Below the pieces are notes generated by a model, which saw only the letters and a program-made list of their open reading frames with translations, ran no database searches and had not been told where the DNA came from. From CADEEN01 sp963751775 (GTDB lineage Bacteria; Pseudomonadota; Gammaproteobacteria; Burkholderiales; Burkholderiaceae_C): DNA of 64,000 bases. The stretch covers positions 186,001 to 250,000 of the forward strand of contig CAVVVW010000019.1 in NCBI GenBank assembly GCA_963751775.1, in the 5' to 3' direction. Shown piece by piece: positions 18,338 to 28,002 of the stretch. How positions within the stretch are numbered: the stretch's first letter is position 1; each line of letters opens with the position of its first letter. The position numbers and the translations under genes were made by a program.

Positions 18338-20567
18338 TCAGCGCGCTTTGCTGGTGCGGCCCGGGGCCTTCTTCTCGCCGCGCGCGGTGCGCTTGCCCGT
18401 GGCTCGCTTGCCGGCACCGGCGCTGGCCTGGCGCTTGCGCGTCGCCTTCTTTACCGCCACATCGCTGGCCTTGGTGCCGGCCAGTTCGTCGACCGCATTG
18501 GCGGCGCGGCGGCGCGGCGCCGCCTTGTCGCGCTGGCCTTTGGCCAGCAGCCGCTCTTCCTGGCCCTCGCGCACCAGCCGGAAGTCGATCTTGCGGCCGT
18601 CGAGGTCGACACGGCTGACCTGGACCCGCAGCCGCGCGCCGATGCCGTAGCGCACGCCGGTGCGCTCGCCGCGCAGTTCCTGGCGTGCCTCGTCGAAGCG
18701 GTAGTACTCGCCGCCGAGTTCGGTGATGTGCAGCAGGCCCTCGACATACAGCGCATCGAGTTGCACGAACAGGCCGAAACTGGTTGCCGCCGTCACGGTG
18801 CCGCTGAACTCTTCGCCGAGGCGGTCGCGCATGAAGCGGCACTTGAGCCAGGCTTCGACGTCGCGCGAGGCCTCGTCGGCACGGCGTTCGTTGGCGCTGC
18901 AATGCGCGCCCGCGGCCTCCCAATGCTCGCTTTCCTGTGCATGGGCCTTGGGCGCCTTGCCGCCCTTGCGCACCGTGGGCAGGTCTTCGAGCGCACCGCT
19001 GTCGATGTGATAGCGCTTGCCGTGCAGCACGGCCTTGATCACGCGGTGGACCAGCAGGTCGGGGTAGCGACGGATGGGGCTGGTGAAATGCGTGTAGGCG
19101 CCGTAGGCCAGGCCGAAGTGACCGGCGTTGGCTGCGGTGTAGATCGCCTGCTGCATCGAGCGCAACAGCATGGTGTGGATCTGCAGCGCGTCCGGCCGGT
19201 CCTTGGTGGCATCGGCGATGGCCTGAAACTCGCGCGGCGTGGGATCGTCGCTGACCGACAGCCCCAGGCCGAGCGCCTTCAGGTAGTTCTGCAGCGCGAC
19301 CTTCTTCTCCGGCGTCGGCCCTTCGTGCACGCGGTACAGCGCCGGGTGCTTGGCCTGGGCAATGAAGTCGGCCGTGCACACGTTGGCCGCCAGCATGGCC
19401 TCTTCGATCAGCCGATGGGCGACGTTGCGGGTGCGCGGAATGATCTTCTCGATGCGGCCGTTGTCGTCGCACACGATCTGCGTCTCGGTGGTCTCGAAAT
19501 CGATGGCGCCACGCTGGTTGCGCTGCTTGATCAAGGCGCGGTAGACCTCGTGCAGGTGCACCAGGTGCGGCACCAGTTCGGTCCGCCGCGCCGCTTCCGG
19601 CCCGCGCGTGTTGGCCAGGATGGCCGCCACCTCGGTGTAGGTCAGGCGCGCCTGCGAATGGATGATCGCCGGGTAGAACTGGTAGGCCTCGATCTCGCCG
19701 AGCGGGCCGATGACCATGTCGCAGACCATCGCCAGGCGGTCCTCGCCAGGGTTGAGCGAGCACAGGCCGTTGGACAGTTTCTCCGGCAGCATCGGGATCA
19801 CGCGACGCGGGAAGTAGACCGAGGTCGCGCGTTCGTAAGCGTCCTGCGTCGAGCGGCTCGGCCGGCTTGACGTAGTGGCTGACATCGGCGATGGCGACGA
19901 TCAGGCGCCAGCCTGCCTTCTTCGCGCGGCCCGCGCCGCCGGTCAGCGGCTCGCAGTACACCGCATCGTCGAAGTCACGCGCGTCCTCGCCGTCGATCGT
20001 CACCAGCGCGACGTCGCTGAGGTCGATGCGGTGCTTGCGGTCGAGCGGTCGCAGGCGCTCGGGCAATGCCGCCGCCTGCGCAATCGTCTCGGCCGAGAAG
20101 CGATGCGGCACTTCGTACTTGCGGACCGCGATTTCGATCTCCATGCCGGGGTCGTCGATCTCGCCCAGCACCTCCGCGACACGGCCGACGGGTTGCGAGA
20201 ACATCGACGGCGGCTCGGTCAGCTCGATGGCCACGACCTGCCCGGCCTGTGCATTGGCGGTGGCGTTCTTCGGAATCAGGATGTCCTGCGCATAGCGCTT
20301 GTCTTCGGGCGCCACCAGCCAGATGCCGCTCTCGTGCAACAGGCGGCCGATGATCGGCGACTTGCGCCGCTCCAGGATCTCCAGCACGTGCCCTTCGGGT
20401 CGGCCGCGGCGGTCGTAGCGCACGATGCGCACGCGCACCCGGTCCCGGTGCAAGACGGCGCGCATTTCCTGCGGCGTGAGATAGATTTCGGCGGCGGTGC
20501 GGTCGTCGCGAGTGACGAATCCATGCCCGTCGCGATGGCCCTGCACGATGCCTTCGACCTCGCTCAT
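18338..20567 (-). CDS. rnr: Ribonuclease R (one frameshift; short N-terminus)
   Basis: Processive 3'-5' exoribonuclease that degrades structured RNA and stalled messages. Cold-shock domains at the start (EGIVQGHRDGHGFVTRDD, then RKSPIIGRLLHESGIWLVAP), the RNB catalytic domain with VTIDGEDARDFDDAVYCEPL holding the metal-binding Asp cluster and HFTSPIRRYPDLLVHRVIKA, an S1 domain (GTVTAATSFGLFVQLDALYV) and a Lys/Arg/Ala-rich tail. A one-base shift lies near 19850. Start ATG 20567 gives about 743 residues; the N-terminal winged-helix segment seen in E. coli RNase R is absent, and tRNA-Leu leaves no room for it. Convergent with nnr. Confidence 0.92.
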
Positions 20568-20638
20568 CAGAGCGGCGCCGATCGTGGCCGCGGCCTGAGC
20601 AACAATATTTTTGATGATAAAGTCCTGTGTCCTGAAAT

Positions 20639-20723
<85 letters not shown>

Positions 20724-20742
20724 AAGAATGTTGAATGGAGAC

Positions 20743-20776
20743 GGGCCGTTGCCGTGCAACGGCCCTTCTTCTTTGT
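20743..20776 (+). terminator. Rho-independent terminator after tRNA-Leu(CAG)
   Basis: Ten perfect base pairs (GGGCCGTTGC / GCAACGGCCC) with loop CGT, followed by TTCTTCTTTG. It begins 20 bases after the tRNA CCA end. It ends 5 bases from the stop of the convergent phosphoribosyltransferase gene, whose transcript would meet the stem without a T tract. Confidence 0.9.
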
Positions 20777-20781
20777 TCGAT

Positions 20782-21303
20782 TCAGATCGAGAACTTCTTC
20801 GCCAACGCTTCCGGGCGAAGGTCGTCGTATTCCTCGAACGGCTGGTGTATCCATGGGCTGGTGGGCAGCATCTCGACGAAGTAGTCCGGCGTGTAGCCCG
20901 ACACGCCCTTGGTCCAGAGCACTGCCGAACGCAGCTCGCTGATCGAGGGCATGCCGCGCAGCCGCTCGACCACCGCCTTGAGCGTCACGCCGGAGTCGGC
21001 GAGGTCGTCGACCAGCAGCACGCGGCCGGCGAGTTCGCCCTTGGGCAGGGTGATGTACTTGGCCAGGTCGAGGCGGCCCTGGATGGTGCCGGCCTCGGCG
21101 CGGTAGGAGCTCGTGCTCATGATCGCCAGCGGCTTGTCGAACACGCGCGACAGCACGTCGCCCGGGCGCATGCCGCCGCGGGCCAGGCACAGGATCTGAT
21201 CGAAGACCCAGCCCGAATGCGCCACCTTGAGCGCCAGGCGCTCGATCAGCATGTGGTATTCGTCCCAGGAGACGTAGAGGTGTTTGCCGTCGTCGGTGAG
21301 CAT
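20782..21303 (-). CDS. Purine-type phosphoribosyltransferase
   Basis: Type I phosphoribosyltransferase, probably for hypoxanthine, guanine or xanthine salvage. Intact, 173 residues. The PRPP loop is AGRVLLVDDLADSGVTLKAV (two acidic residues then the phosphate loop), and CLARGGMRPGDVLSR is the pyrophosphate loop region. Ends with a PFEEYDDLRPEALAKKF tail. Follows purA by 15 bases, so it probably shares its transcript, linking de novo and salvage purine routes. Base specificity cannot be fixed from sequence alone. Confidence 0.88.
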   Translation of the reverse strand: MLTDDGKHLYVSWDEYHMLIERLALKVAHSGWVFDQILCLARGGMRPGDVLSRVFDKPLAIMSTSSYRAEAGTIQGRLDLAKYITLPKGELAGRVLLVDDLADSGVTLKAVVERLRGMPSISELRSAVLWTKGVSGYTPDYFVEMLPTSPWIHQPFEEYDDLRPEALAKKFSI

Positions 21304-21318
21304 CGTGGTGGACTTTCC

Positions 21319-22655
21319 TCAGGTCTTGTAGGGATGGCGCAGCAGGATGGTCTGCTCGCGGTCGGGTCCGGTCGACACCATGTCGATCGGCGCGCCCATG
21401 CATTGCTGCACGCGCTCGAGGTAGCGCCGGGCGTTGAGCGGCAACTGGTCCCACTTCGTCAGGCCCACCGTCGGCTCGCTCCAGCCCGGGAAGTGCTCGT
21501 AGATCGGCTTGCAGGCGAGGATGTCGTCGGCGTCCAGCGGCAGGATGTCGATGTGCTGGCCACGCAGCTCGTAGCCGATGCAGATGCTGATCTCGGGCAG
21601 CCCGTCCAGCACATCGAGCTTGGTGATGCAGACGCCGGAAATGCCATTGATGATCATCGAGCGCTTGAGCGCCGCTGCGTCGAGCCAGCCGCAACGGCGG
21701 GGCCGGCCGGTCACGGTGCCGCGCTCCTGGCCGACCGTCGACAGGTGGTGGCCGACGCGTGCCGGCCACGTCCATCGCCAGCTCGGTCGGGAACGGCCCC
21801 GAACCGACGCGCGTGGTGTACGCCTTGGTGATGCCCAGGATGTAGTGCAGCTGATCCGGCCCGACGCCGGCGCCGGCGGCCGCGTTGCCGGCCACGCAAT
21901 TGCTCGACGTGACGTACGGGTAGGTGCCGTGGTCGATGTCGAGCAGCGTGCCCTGCGCACCCTCGAACAGCAGGTTCGCGCCGGCGCGGTTGGCGCTGTA
22001 GATGCGGTAGCCGACGTCGGCCAGCATCGGCTTCAACTGCTCGGCCACCGCCATGGCATGGTCGAAGATCGGCCGGTGGTCGAGCGGGCGGGACTTGAGG
22101 TAGCCAGCCGAGCGCGAAGTTGTGCAGCTCGACCAACTCGCGCAGCTTGCCGGCGAAGCGCTCGGGGTGCTTCAGGTCCTGCACACGCAGGGCGCGGCGC
22201 GCCACCTTGTCTTCGTAGGCCGGACCGATGCCCTTGCCGGTGGTGCCGATCTTGCCCGCGCCACTGCTCTCGCGCAGCGCTTCGCGCGCCTTGTCGACCT
22301 CGACGTGGAACGGCAGGATCAGCGGACACGATTCGCTGATGAACAAGCGTGAGCGGACCTCGACGCCGATGCCCTCCAGGCGCTCGATCTCGCCCAGCAG
22401 GTGCGACGGATCGACGACCACGCCGTTGCCGATGTAGCAGGCCACACCGTCGCGCATGATGCCGCTCGGGATCAACTGCAGCGCGGTCTTGACGCCCTTG
22501 ATGACCAGCGTATGGCCGGCGTTGTGGCCGCCCTGGAAGCGGACCACGCCCCGCACATGGTCGGTCAGCCAGTCGACGACCTTGCCCTTGCCCTCGTCGC
22601 CCCACTGGGTACCGACGACGACGACGTTGCGGCCGCGGCCGGTTGATGCTTGCAT
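21319..22655 (-). CDS. purA: Adenylosuccinate synthetase (two frameshifts)
   Basis: Condenses IMP and aspartate with GTP on the way to AMP. N-terminal part: VVVVGTQWGDEGKGKVVDWL (GTP loop with catalytic Asp) and FQGGHNAGHTLVI (catalytic His). Then GTTGKGIGPAYEDKVARRAL; NLLFEGAQGTLLDIDHGTYP and VTSSNCVAGNAAAGAGVGP in a second frame; and GERGTV-type TVGQERGTVTGRPRRCGWLD to the end in a third. Shifts near 22106 (extra G) and 21758. Repaired about 445 residues, slightly over the usual 430. Sits 31 bases downstream of hisZ, a pairing typical of betaproteobacteria. Confidence 0.95.
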
Positions 22656-22686
22656 GATGTTGGCGATTCCAGTTCCAGGTTCGTGC

Positions 22687-23838
22687 TCAGAGTGCGCGCA
22701 ACACCCAGCAACCGTCGACGTTGATCAGTTCGCGGTCGCAGTCGTACTCCTGCGCTTCATGTTCGTGGCCGGGCAGCGTGCAGACCACCATCTGGCCCTG
22801 CTCACGCAATCGACGCACGGCGGCGCGCAATTCGCGGTCCTCGTTCCACGGCGCGCGCACCGCGGCCACGGCGGGCTGCTCTGCTGCGGCCATCGCCAAT
22901 GCCTTCACGTCCAGGCTGAAGCCGACGGCGGGCCGGTTGCGGCCGAACACCGCGCCGACCTCGTCGTAGCGGCCGCCGCGCGCCAGCGCCGCGTTGGCGG
23001 CCGCGCCATAGACCGAGAACCGCGCGCCGCTGTAGTAGGCGTAGCCGCTCATGTCGGCCAGATCGAAGCCGATGCGCGCCGCCGGATGCGCCCGTTGCAC
23101 ATGGTTGGCCAGCCACGCCAGGTCGTCCAGCGCGCGGCCGATCGCCGGATGCGGCGGCAGCACGGCGCGTGCGGCGCCCAGCACCTCGCCGCCACCGTAG
23201 AGCCGCAGCAGAGCGGACAAGGCATCCCGCGTCTGCGCGGTCAGCGCCTGCGACAGCTCCGACAGTGCCGCCGTGTCCTTGCGCGCCAGTGCGTCGATCA
23301 CGAGCTCATCGACCGCGACGTCGCCGAGCACCGCACGCACGATGCGCGCATGGCCCAGATCGAGCAGCACGTCGTCGACGCCGGCGGCGTGCAGGCCATC
23401 GAGCGCCAGGTCGAGGACCTCGAGGTCGGCCTCCAGACCGCCGTGGCCGTAGATCTCGGCGCCGAACTGCAGCGGCTCGCGCGTGCTTTGCGCGCTGTCG
23501 GCGCGCGTATGCAGCACCGGGCCGCAATAACAAAGGCGGGCCACGCCCTGGCGGTTGAGCAAGTGCGCGTCGATGCGCGCCACCTGCGGCGTGGTGTCGG
23601 CGCGCAGACCCAGCGTGCGGCCGGAGAGTTGATCGACCAGCTTGAAGGTCTTCAGATCCAGCGCATGGCCGGTACCCGACAGCAACGACTCGAGGTGCTC
23701 GAGCAGCGGCGGCATCACCAACTCGAAGCCGTAGCTGCGAGCGCCATCGATCAGCGTGCGCCGAAGCTCCTCGATGCGCCGGGCCTGGCTCGGCAATACA
23801 TCGGCAATCTGCTCTGGCAACAGCCACGCACGCGACAT
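22687..23838 (-). CDS. hisZ: ATP phosphoribosyltransferase regulatory subunit HisZ
   Basis: HisRS-like protein without tRNA charging activity that forms a hetero-octamer with short-form HisG for the first step of histidine synthesis. Intact, 383 residues. Class II synthetase-like core: motif 2-type LRADTTPQVARIDAH; RLCYCGPVLHTRADSAQSTR; and the late GGRYDEVGAVFGRNRPAVGF. The C-terminal anticodon-binding domain of true HisRS is missing; a real hisS is elsewhere in this window, which supports the HisZ call. hisG is not in the window. Lies between the hfl genes and purA, the common betaproteobacterial order. Confidence 0.95.
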   Translation of the reverse strand: MSRAWLLPEQIADVLPSQARRIEELRRTLIDGARSYGFELVMPPLLEHLESLLSGTGHALDLKTFKLVDQLSGRTLGLRADTTPQVARIDAHLLNRQGVARLCYCGPVLHTRADSAQSTREPLQFGAEIYGHGGLEADLEVLDLALDGLHAAGVDDVLLDLGHARIVRAVLGDVAVDELVIDALARKDTAALSELSQALTAQTRDALSALLRLYGGGEVLGAARAVLPPHPAIGRALDDLAWLANHVQRAHPAARIGFDLADMSGYAYYSGARFSVYGAAANAALARGGRYDEVGAVFGRNRPAVGFSLDVKALAMAAAEQPAVAAVRAPWNEDRELRAAVRRLREQGQMVVCTLPGHEHEAQEYDCDRELINVDGCWVLRAL

Positions 23839-23891
23839 GGGAGAAGACGCAGCGTTGTTGAAAGCGGCATTGTACCGACCGCTTCAGGCCA

Positions 23892-24080
23892 CTAAGCCTT
23901 CCAGATCACGAACAACAACAGCCCGGCGACGAGACTGATCAGGCCGATGAAGCGGATCTGGCCGTCGCTCATGCGCGTCGCACGCTCGAAGGCCTGGCGC
24001 CAGGTCGCCGGGCTCAGGAACGGCAACAGGCCCTCGAACACCAGCATCAGCGCCAAGGCACCGAGCAGCACGTCACCCAT
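23892..24080 (-). CDS. DUF2065 small membrane protein (YjeT-like)
   Basis: 62 residues: two hydrophobic helices (DVLLGALALMLVFEGLLPF and FIGLISLVAGLLLFVIWKA) linked by SPATWRQAFERATRMSDGQI, the typical DUF2065 pattern. Function unknown. It regularly sits between hflC and purA or hisZ in proteobacteria. Start ATG 24080, 16 bases after hflC. Confidence 0.88.
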   Translation of the reverse strand: MGDVLLGALALMLVFEGLLPFLSPATWRQAFERATRMSDGQIRFIGLISLVAGLLLFVIWKA

Positions 24081-24096
24081 GGCTGGCGCCGCGGCC

Positions 24097-24991
24097 TTAC
24101 TTCTTTGCCGCCGGCGCCGGTGCCGCGCCGCCGCTGCGCATGACGCGGAAGAAGTCACTGCCGGGGTCGAGCACCATCACGTCGCTCTTGTTGCGAAAAC
24201 TCGCCCGGTAGGCTTCGAGGCTGCGGTAGAACTGGGCGAATTGCGGATCGCGGCCGAAGGCATCGGCGTACAACGCCGATGCCTTGGCATCGCCCTGCGC
24301 CCTTGACCTTCTGCGCATCGCGGTAAGCCTCGGCGACGATCACCTCGCGCTGGCGATCGGCGTCGGCGCGGATCTTTTCCGACTCCGCCCCGCCCTGCGA
24401 TCGCAATTCGTTGGCCACGCGGTTGCGCTCGGACTGCATGCGACGGTAGACGGAGTCGGTGATGTCGGCGACGAAGTCGACGCGCTTGACGCGCACGTCG
24501 ATGATCTCGATGCCGAACGACTTGGCCTCGTCGGCCAGGCGGCTGCGCACATCCTGCATCACGCTCTCGCGCTCGGTGGCGAGCATGCCGCTGACCGTGC
24601 GCCGCGTCACGACTTCGTTGAAAGCGGCCTGCACCACCGGCGCCAGCCGATTCTCGAGATTGCGCAGGTCGACGCCGTTGTTGCGGATGAACTGGCGCGG
24701 CTCGGCAATGCGCCACTTGACCAGCCAGTCGATGATCAGGCTCTTCTTTTCGGCCGTGAAGATCGGTCGCGTCTCGGGGCTGTCCAGGGTCTGGATCCGC
24801 TTGTCGAGGAAGACCACGTTCTGTAGCGGCGGCGGCAGCTTGACCTTCAGGCCCGGTTCGGTGATCACTTCCTTGATCTCGCCCAGTGCGTAGACCACCG
24901 CCACCTGGCGCTGGTCGACGATGAAGAGCGTGGAAGCGGCGAGCATCAGCGCAAGCAAGACGCTGACGGCAATGAGTCCGATGCGATTCAT
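24097..24991 (-). CDS. hflC: FtsH regulator HflC (one frameshift)
   Basis: SPFH/band-7 protein that with HflK forms a membrane cage around the FtsH protease and limits its activity. N-terminal signal anchor (MNRIGLIAVSVLLALMLAA), then FIVDQRQVAVVYALGEIKEV, the band-7 domain (TADKKSLIIDW-type TAEKKSLIIDWLVKWRI) and SFGIEIIDVRVKRVDFVADI. The tail ALYADAFGRDPQFAQFYRSL is in another frame after a shift near 24300 (extra G). About 297 residues. Starts 19 bases after hflK. Confidence 0.94.
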
Positions 24992-25010
24992 GTTCTGTTT
25001 ACTCCCCGGC

Positions 25011-26349
25011 TCAGCGACCGTCACGGTCACGGGTGCGCGCGCCATCGCGCGAGCGCGGGTCGGCGCCGACCGTGCCGGTCGACTCGGGCGTCGGCACCGA
25101 AGCCGGTGCCGCGGCCGCCGGCGTCGCGACGGCGGCACCGGCCTGCTGCATCAACTTGTCCAGCGGCAGGTAGAGCAGGTTCGAGCCGTTGCGGCTGTCG
25201 ACCAGCACCTTGCTGACATTGCCGTACACCGACTGCATGGTTTCCAGGTACAGCCGGTCGCGTGTCACCTGCGGCGCCTTCTGGTATTCGGTCAGGACGG
25301 AGCGAAAGCGTTGCGCGTCGCCCTCGGCCTGCGCGATCACGCGCGCGCGGTAGCCCTCGGCCTCTTCCTTCAGTCGCGAGGCCGTGCCCTGGGCCTTCGG
25401 GATCACGTCGGCCGCATAGGCCTGGCCTTCGTTCTTGAAGCGGTCGCGGTCGGCGGTGGCCTTCACGGCATCGTTGAACGCGGCCTGCACCTGCTCGGGC
25501 ACCTGCACGTTCTGCACGTTGACGTTGGCGATGACGATGCCCGCATTGAGGCGGTCGAGTTGGACCTGGATCGACTTGACCAGATCGGCGGCAATGGCGT
25601 CGCGCTGCTCGTACAGCACCTGGTCGACCTTGCTGCGGCCGACGATCTCGCGCACCGCGGTCTCGCTGGCCTGCACCACGGCCTCCTCCGGGTTGCGGTT
25701 CTCGAACAGGTACGCGCGGGCGTCCTTCAGCCGGTATTGCACGGTGAAGCGGATGTCGACGATGTTCTCGTCTTGCGTCAGCATCGACGAATCGCGCAGG
25801 CCGGTCGACGGTGCCACCACGTTGCGGCCGACCTCGGCCGAGCGCAATTGCGTCACCGCCACCGTCTCGTGCGCCTGGAACGGATAGGGCCAGCGGAACT
25901 GGATGCCGGCGTCGCGTGTCTGGGTGTAGCGGCCGAACGAGGTCACCACCGCCTGCCAACCTTCCTGCACGATGAACACGCCGCTGCCGAGCCAGACCAG
26001 TGCCGCAACGGCGGCGATCAACGACAAGCCGATGCCCGCGCTCTTCATGTCGGGCTGGAAGCCACCGCCGCCGCCATCGCCGCTGCCGTTGCTGCGCCGG
26101 GGCGGCTGGCCGCCGCCCTTGCCGAACAAGCCACCGAGCTTGCGATTGAAATCACGCCAAAGCTCGTCGAGGTCCGGCGGACCGTCGTTGCGCTTGCTGT
26201 AGGTCAAGCCGTCGTCGCCGCGTCGTGCGGCATCGCGCCGCGCGGCCGGCCGCAGCGCAGCTGCCGCCAGGCGCCACGCCGCACGGCCAAGGGCGGCCAG
26301 TCGCTGCGACAGCGGGAGTGGGGATGGCGGGCTCGAAGCTTGGGATCAT
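25011..26349 (-). CDS. hflK: FtsH regulator HflK (start region uncertain)
   Basis: Partner of HflC in the FtsH-regulating complex. The clean part (TTG 26207 onward, 398 residues) reads DGPPDLDELWRDFNRKLGGL, a Gly-rich linker (SGDGGGGG), a transmembrane helix (IGLSLIAAVAALVWLGSGVF) and the band-7 domain through VIAQAEGDAQRFRSVLTEYQ. The same frame stays open upstream with a basic amphipathic stretch (LSQRLAALGRAAWRLAAAAL) but has no good start before the hflX stop. The ATG at 26349, in an ATGA overlap with hflX, is in another frame, so I suspect one indel near 26310. If not, the start is the TTG at 26207. Confidence 0.88.
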
Positions 26350-27662
26350 GCTGATTCGATCTTTCGAATGGGTTCTTCGCCGCCGGCGGCAGGCTCGGCC
26401 TGCATTGGTAGCGCGGGATATGGTGACACAGTGGCGGCATTCAAGCCGCCGCCCGCGACATGTTCGGCAATCACGCCGCGCAACAAGGCCACGCCGCGGC
26501 CGTCCTTGGCGCTGACGAAGACGCGCGCCGTACGCACACCCGGCGCACGCTCGACGGCGTCGCGCAGCGCACGGGGCGCCTGCGCCTGCGCCAGCAGGTC
26601 GAGCTTGTTGAAGACCAGCACCTGCGGGATGCGATCGGCACCGATCTCGGCCAACACGCGCTCGACCTCGGCGATCTGCTCGGCGGCCAGCGGGCTGGCC
26701 GCGTCCACCACATGCAGCAGCAGGTCGGCGTCGGCAGCCTCCTGCAGCGTCGCGCGGAAGGCCTCGACCAGCTTGTGCGGCAAGTCGCGGATGAAGCCCA
26801 CCGTATCGGACAGCGAGACCTGGCGTCCGGCCTCCTGTAGCCACAGCGAGCGGGTGGTGGTGTCCAGCGTGGCAAATAGCTGGTCGGCGGCATAGGCCCG
26901 GGCCTTGACCAGGGCATTGAACAGCGTCGACTTGCCGGCATTGGTGTAGCCGACCAGCGAGACGCGAAAGGTGCCGCTCTTCTCGCGCGCGCGGCGCTGC
27001 GTCTGGTGCTGGCGCTTGACCTTCTCCAGCCTGGCCTTCACGGTCTTGATGCGCTCGCCGATCATGCGCCGGTCGAGCTCGATCTGCGCCTCGCCCGGGC
27101 CGCCGCGGATGCCGATGCCGCCGATCTGGCGCTCGAGGTGGCTCCAGCGCCGCACCAGCCGCGTGGCCTGGTACTGCAGCCGCGCCAGCTCGACCTGCAG
27201 CTTGCCCTCGTGGCTCTGCGCGCGGGCGGCAAAGATGTCCAGGATCAGGGCCGTGCGGTCGGCCACCGATACGCCCAGGTGCCGCTCGAGGTTGCGCTGC
27301 TGTGCGGGCGACAGCGCCTGATCGAAGATCACGCCGTGCGCCTGTTCGGCGGCAACGATGGCCTTGATCTCGTCGGCCTTGCCCGAGCCGACGAACAGCG
27401 CGGCGTCAGGCGCCTTGCGCCGGGCGATGACCTTGGCCACGGGTTCGTCGCCGGCCGAGGCCGCCAGCAGCGCCAGCTCATCCAGCGTGGCGTCGAACGA
27501 CGAACCCGGACCCAGGTCGACACCCACCAGCACCACCCGTGTCGGGGCTGCGGCGGTGGCCCGGGGGTCGCTGTCGGCGATCGAAGAACCCAAGAGGCTG
27601 CGTGCCTGGTCGCGACTCAAGTGGCGATCAATCGGCCGCGGGCTCGTTCGGGTCCTGGGCAT
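26346..27662 (-). CDS. hflX: GTPase HflX
   Basis: Ribosome-associated GTPase that splits stalled 70S particles after stress. Intact, 438 residues. N-terminal HflX domain with FVGSGKADEIKAIVAAEQAH and IFDQALSPAQQRNLERHLGV; then RQIGGIGIRGGPGEAQIELD, which marks the family; a long basic helix (IKTVKARLEKVKRQHQTQRR); and the G domain with GYTNAGKSTLFNALVKA (G1), LSDTVGFIRDLPHKLVEAF (G3) and VLVFNKLDLL (G4). The annotated ATG at 27662 overlaps hfq by 35 bases; a start further in is possible. hfq-hflX-hflK-hflC is the classic order. Confidence 0.95.
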   Translation of the reverse strand: MPRTRTSPRPIDRHLSRDQARSLLGSSIADSDPRATAAAPTRVVLVGVDLGPGSSFDATLDELALLAASAGDEPVAKVIARRKAPDAALFVGSGKADEIKAIVAAEQAHGVIFDQALSPAQQRNLERHLGVSVADRTALILDIFAARAQSHEGKLQVELARLQYQATRLVRRWSHLERQIGGIGIRGGPGEAQIELDRRMIGERIKTVKARLEKVKRQHQTQRRAREKSGTFRVSLVGYTNAGKSTLFNALVKARAYAADQLFATLDTTTRSLWLQEAGRQVSLSDTVGFIRDLPHKLVEAFRATLQEAADADLLLHVVDAASPLAAEQIAEVERVLAEIGADRIPQVLVFNKLDLLAQAQAPRALRDAVERAPGVRTARVFVSAKDGRGVALLRGVIAEHVAGGGLNAATVSPYPALPMQAEPAAGGEEPIRKIESA

Positions 27663-27885
27663 GGAAATTGACTGCCCGGCCCGGGACCACGGTGGAGATG
27701 GCGTGCTTGTAGACCATCTGCGTCACGGTGTTGCGCAGCAGGACCACGTACTGATCGAACGACTCGATCTGACCCTGCAACTTGATGCCGTTGACCAAGT
27801 AGATCGACACCGGCACATGCTCCTTGCGCAGCAGGTTCAGGAACGGATCCTGCAGGAGTTGCCCCTTGTTGCTCACGATATTCAC
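27628..27885 (-). CDS. hfq: RNA chaperone Hfq
   Basis: Hexameric Sm-like protein pairing small RNAs with mRNAs. Intact, 85 residues. Sm1 motif in LLQDPFLNLLRKEHVPVSIY followed by LVNGIKLQGQIESFDQYVVL, and Sm2 with VYKHAISTVVPGR. The C-terminal tail after the Sm fold is short (NFHAQDPNEPAAD), as in many betaproteobacteria. The 117 bases between der and hfq hold a small hairpin (CAAGC/GCTTG outer, CGCG/CGCG inner) but no clear promoter. Confidence 0.97.
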   Translation of the reverse strand: MNIVSNKGQLLQDPFLNLLRKEHVPVSIYLVNGIKLQGQIESFDQYVVLLRNTVTQMVYKHAISTVVPGRAVNFHAQDPNEPAAD

Positions 27886-28002
27886 TCCGTGTTGAAAGTT
27901 CGAATGCCCGCCACGTTATCACAGGGTTGCCCCCTATGGCGCTGACGACGAGCCGCGCCGCACAAGCCGCGAGTCCCGCGGCGCTTGCCGGGCCGACCCC
28001 TG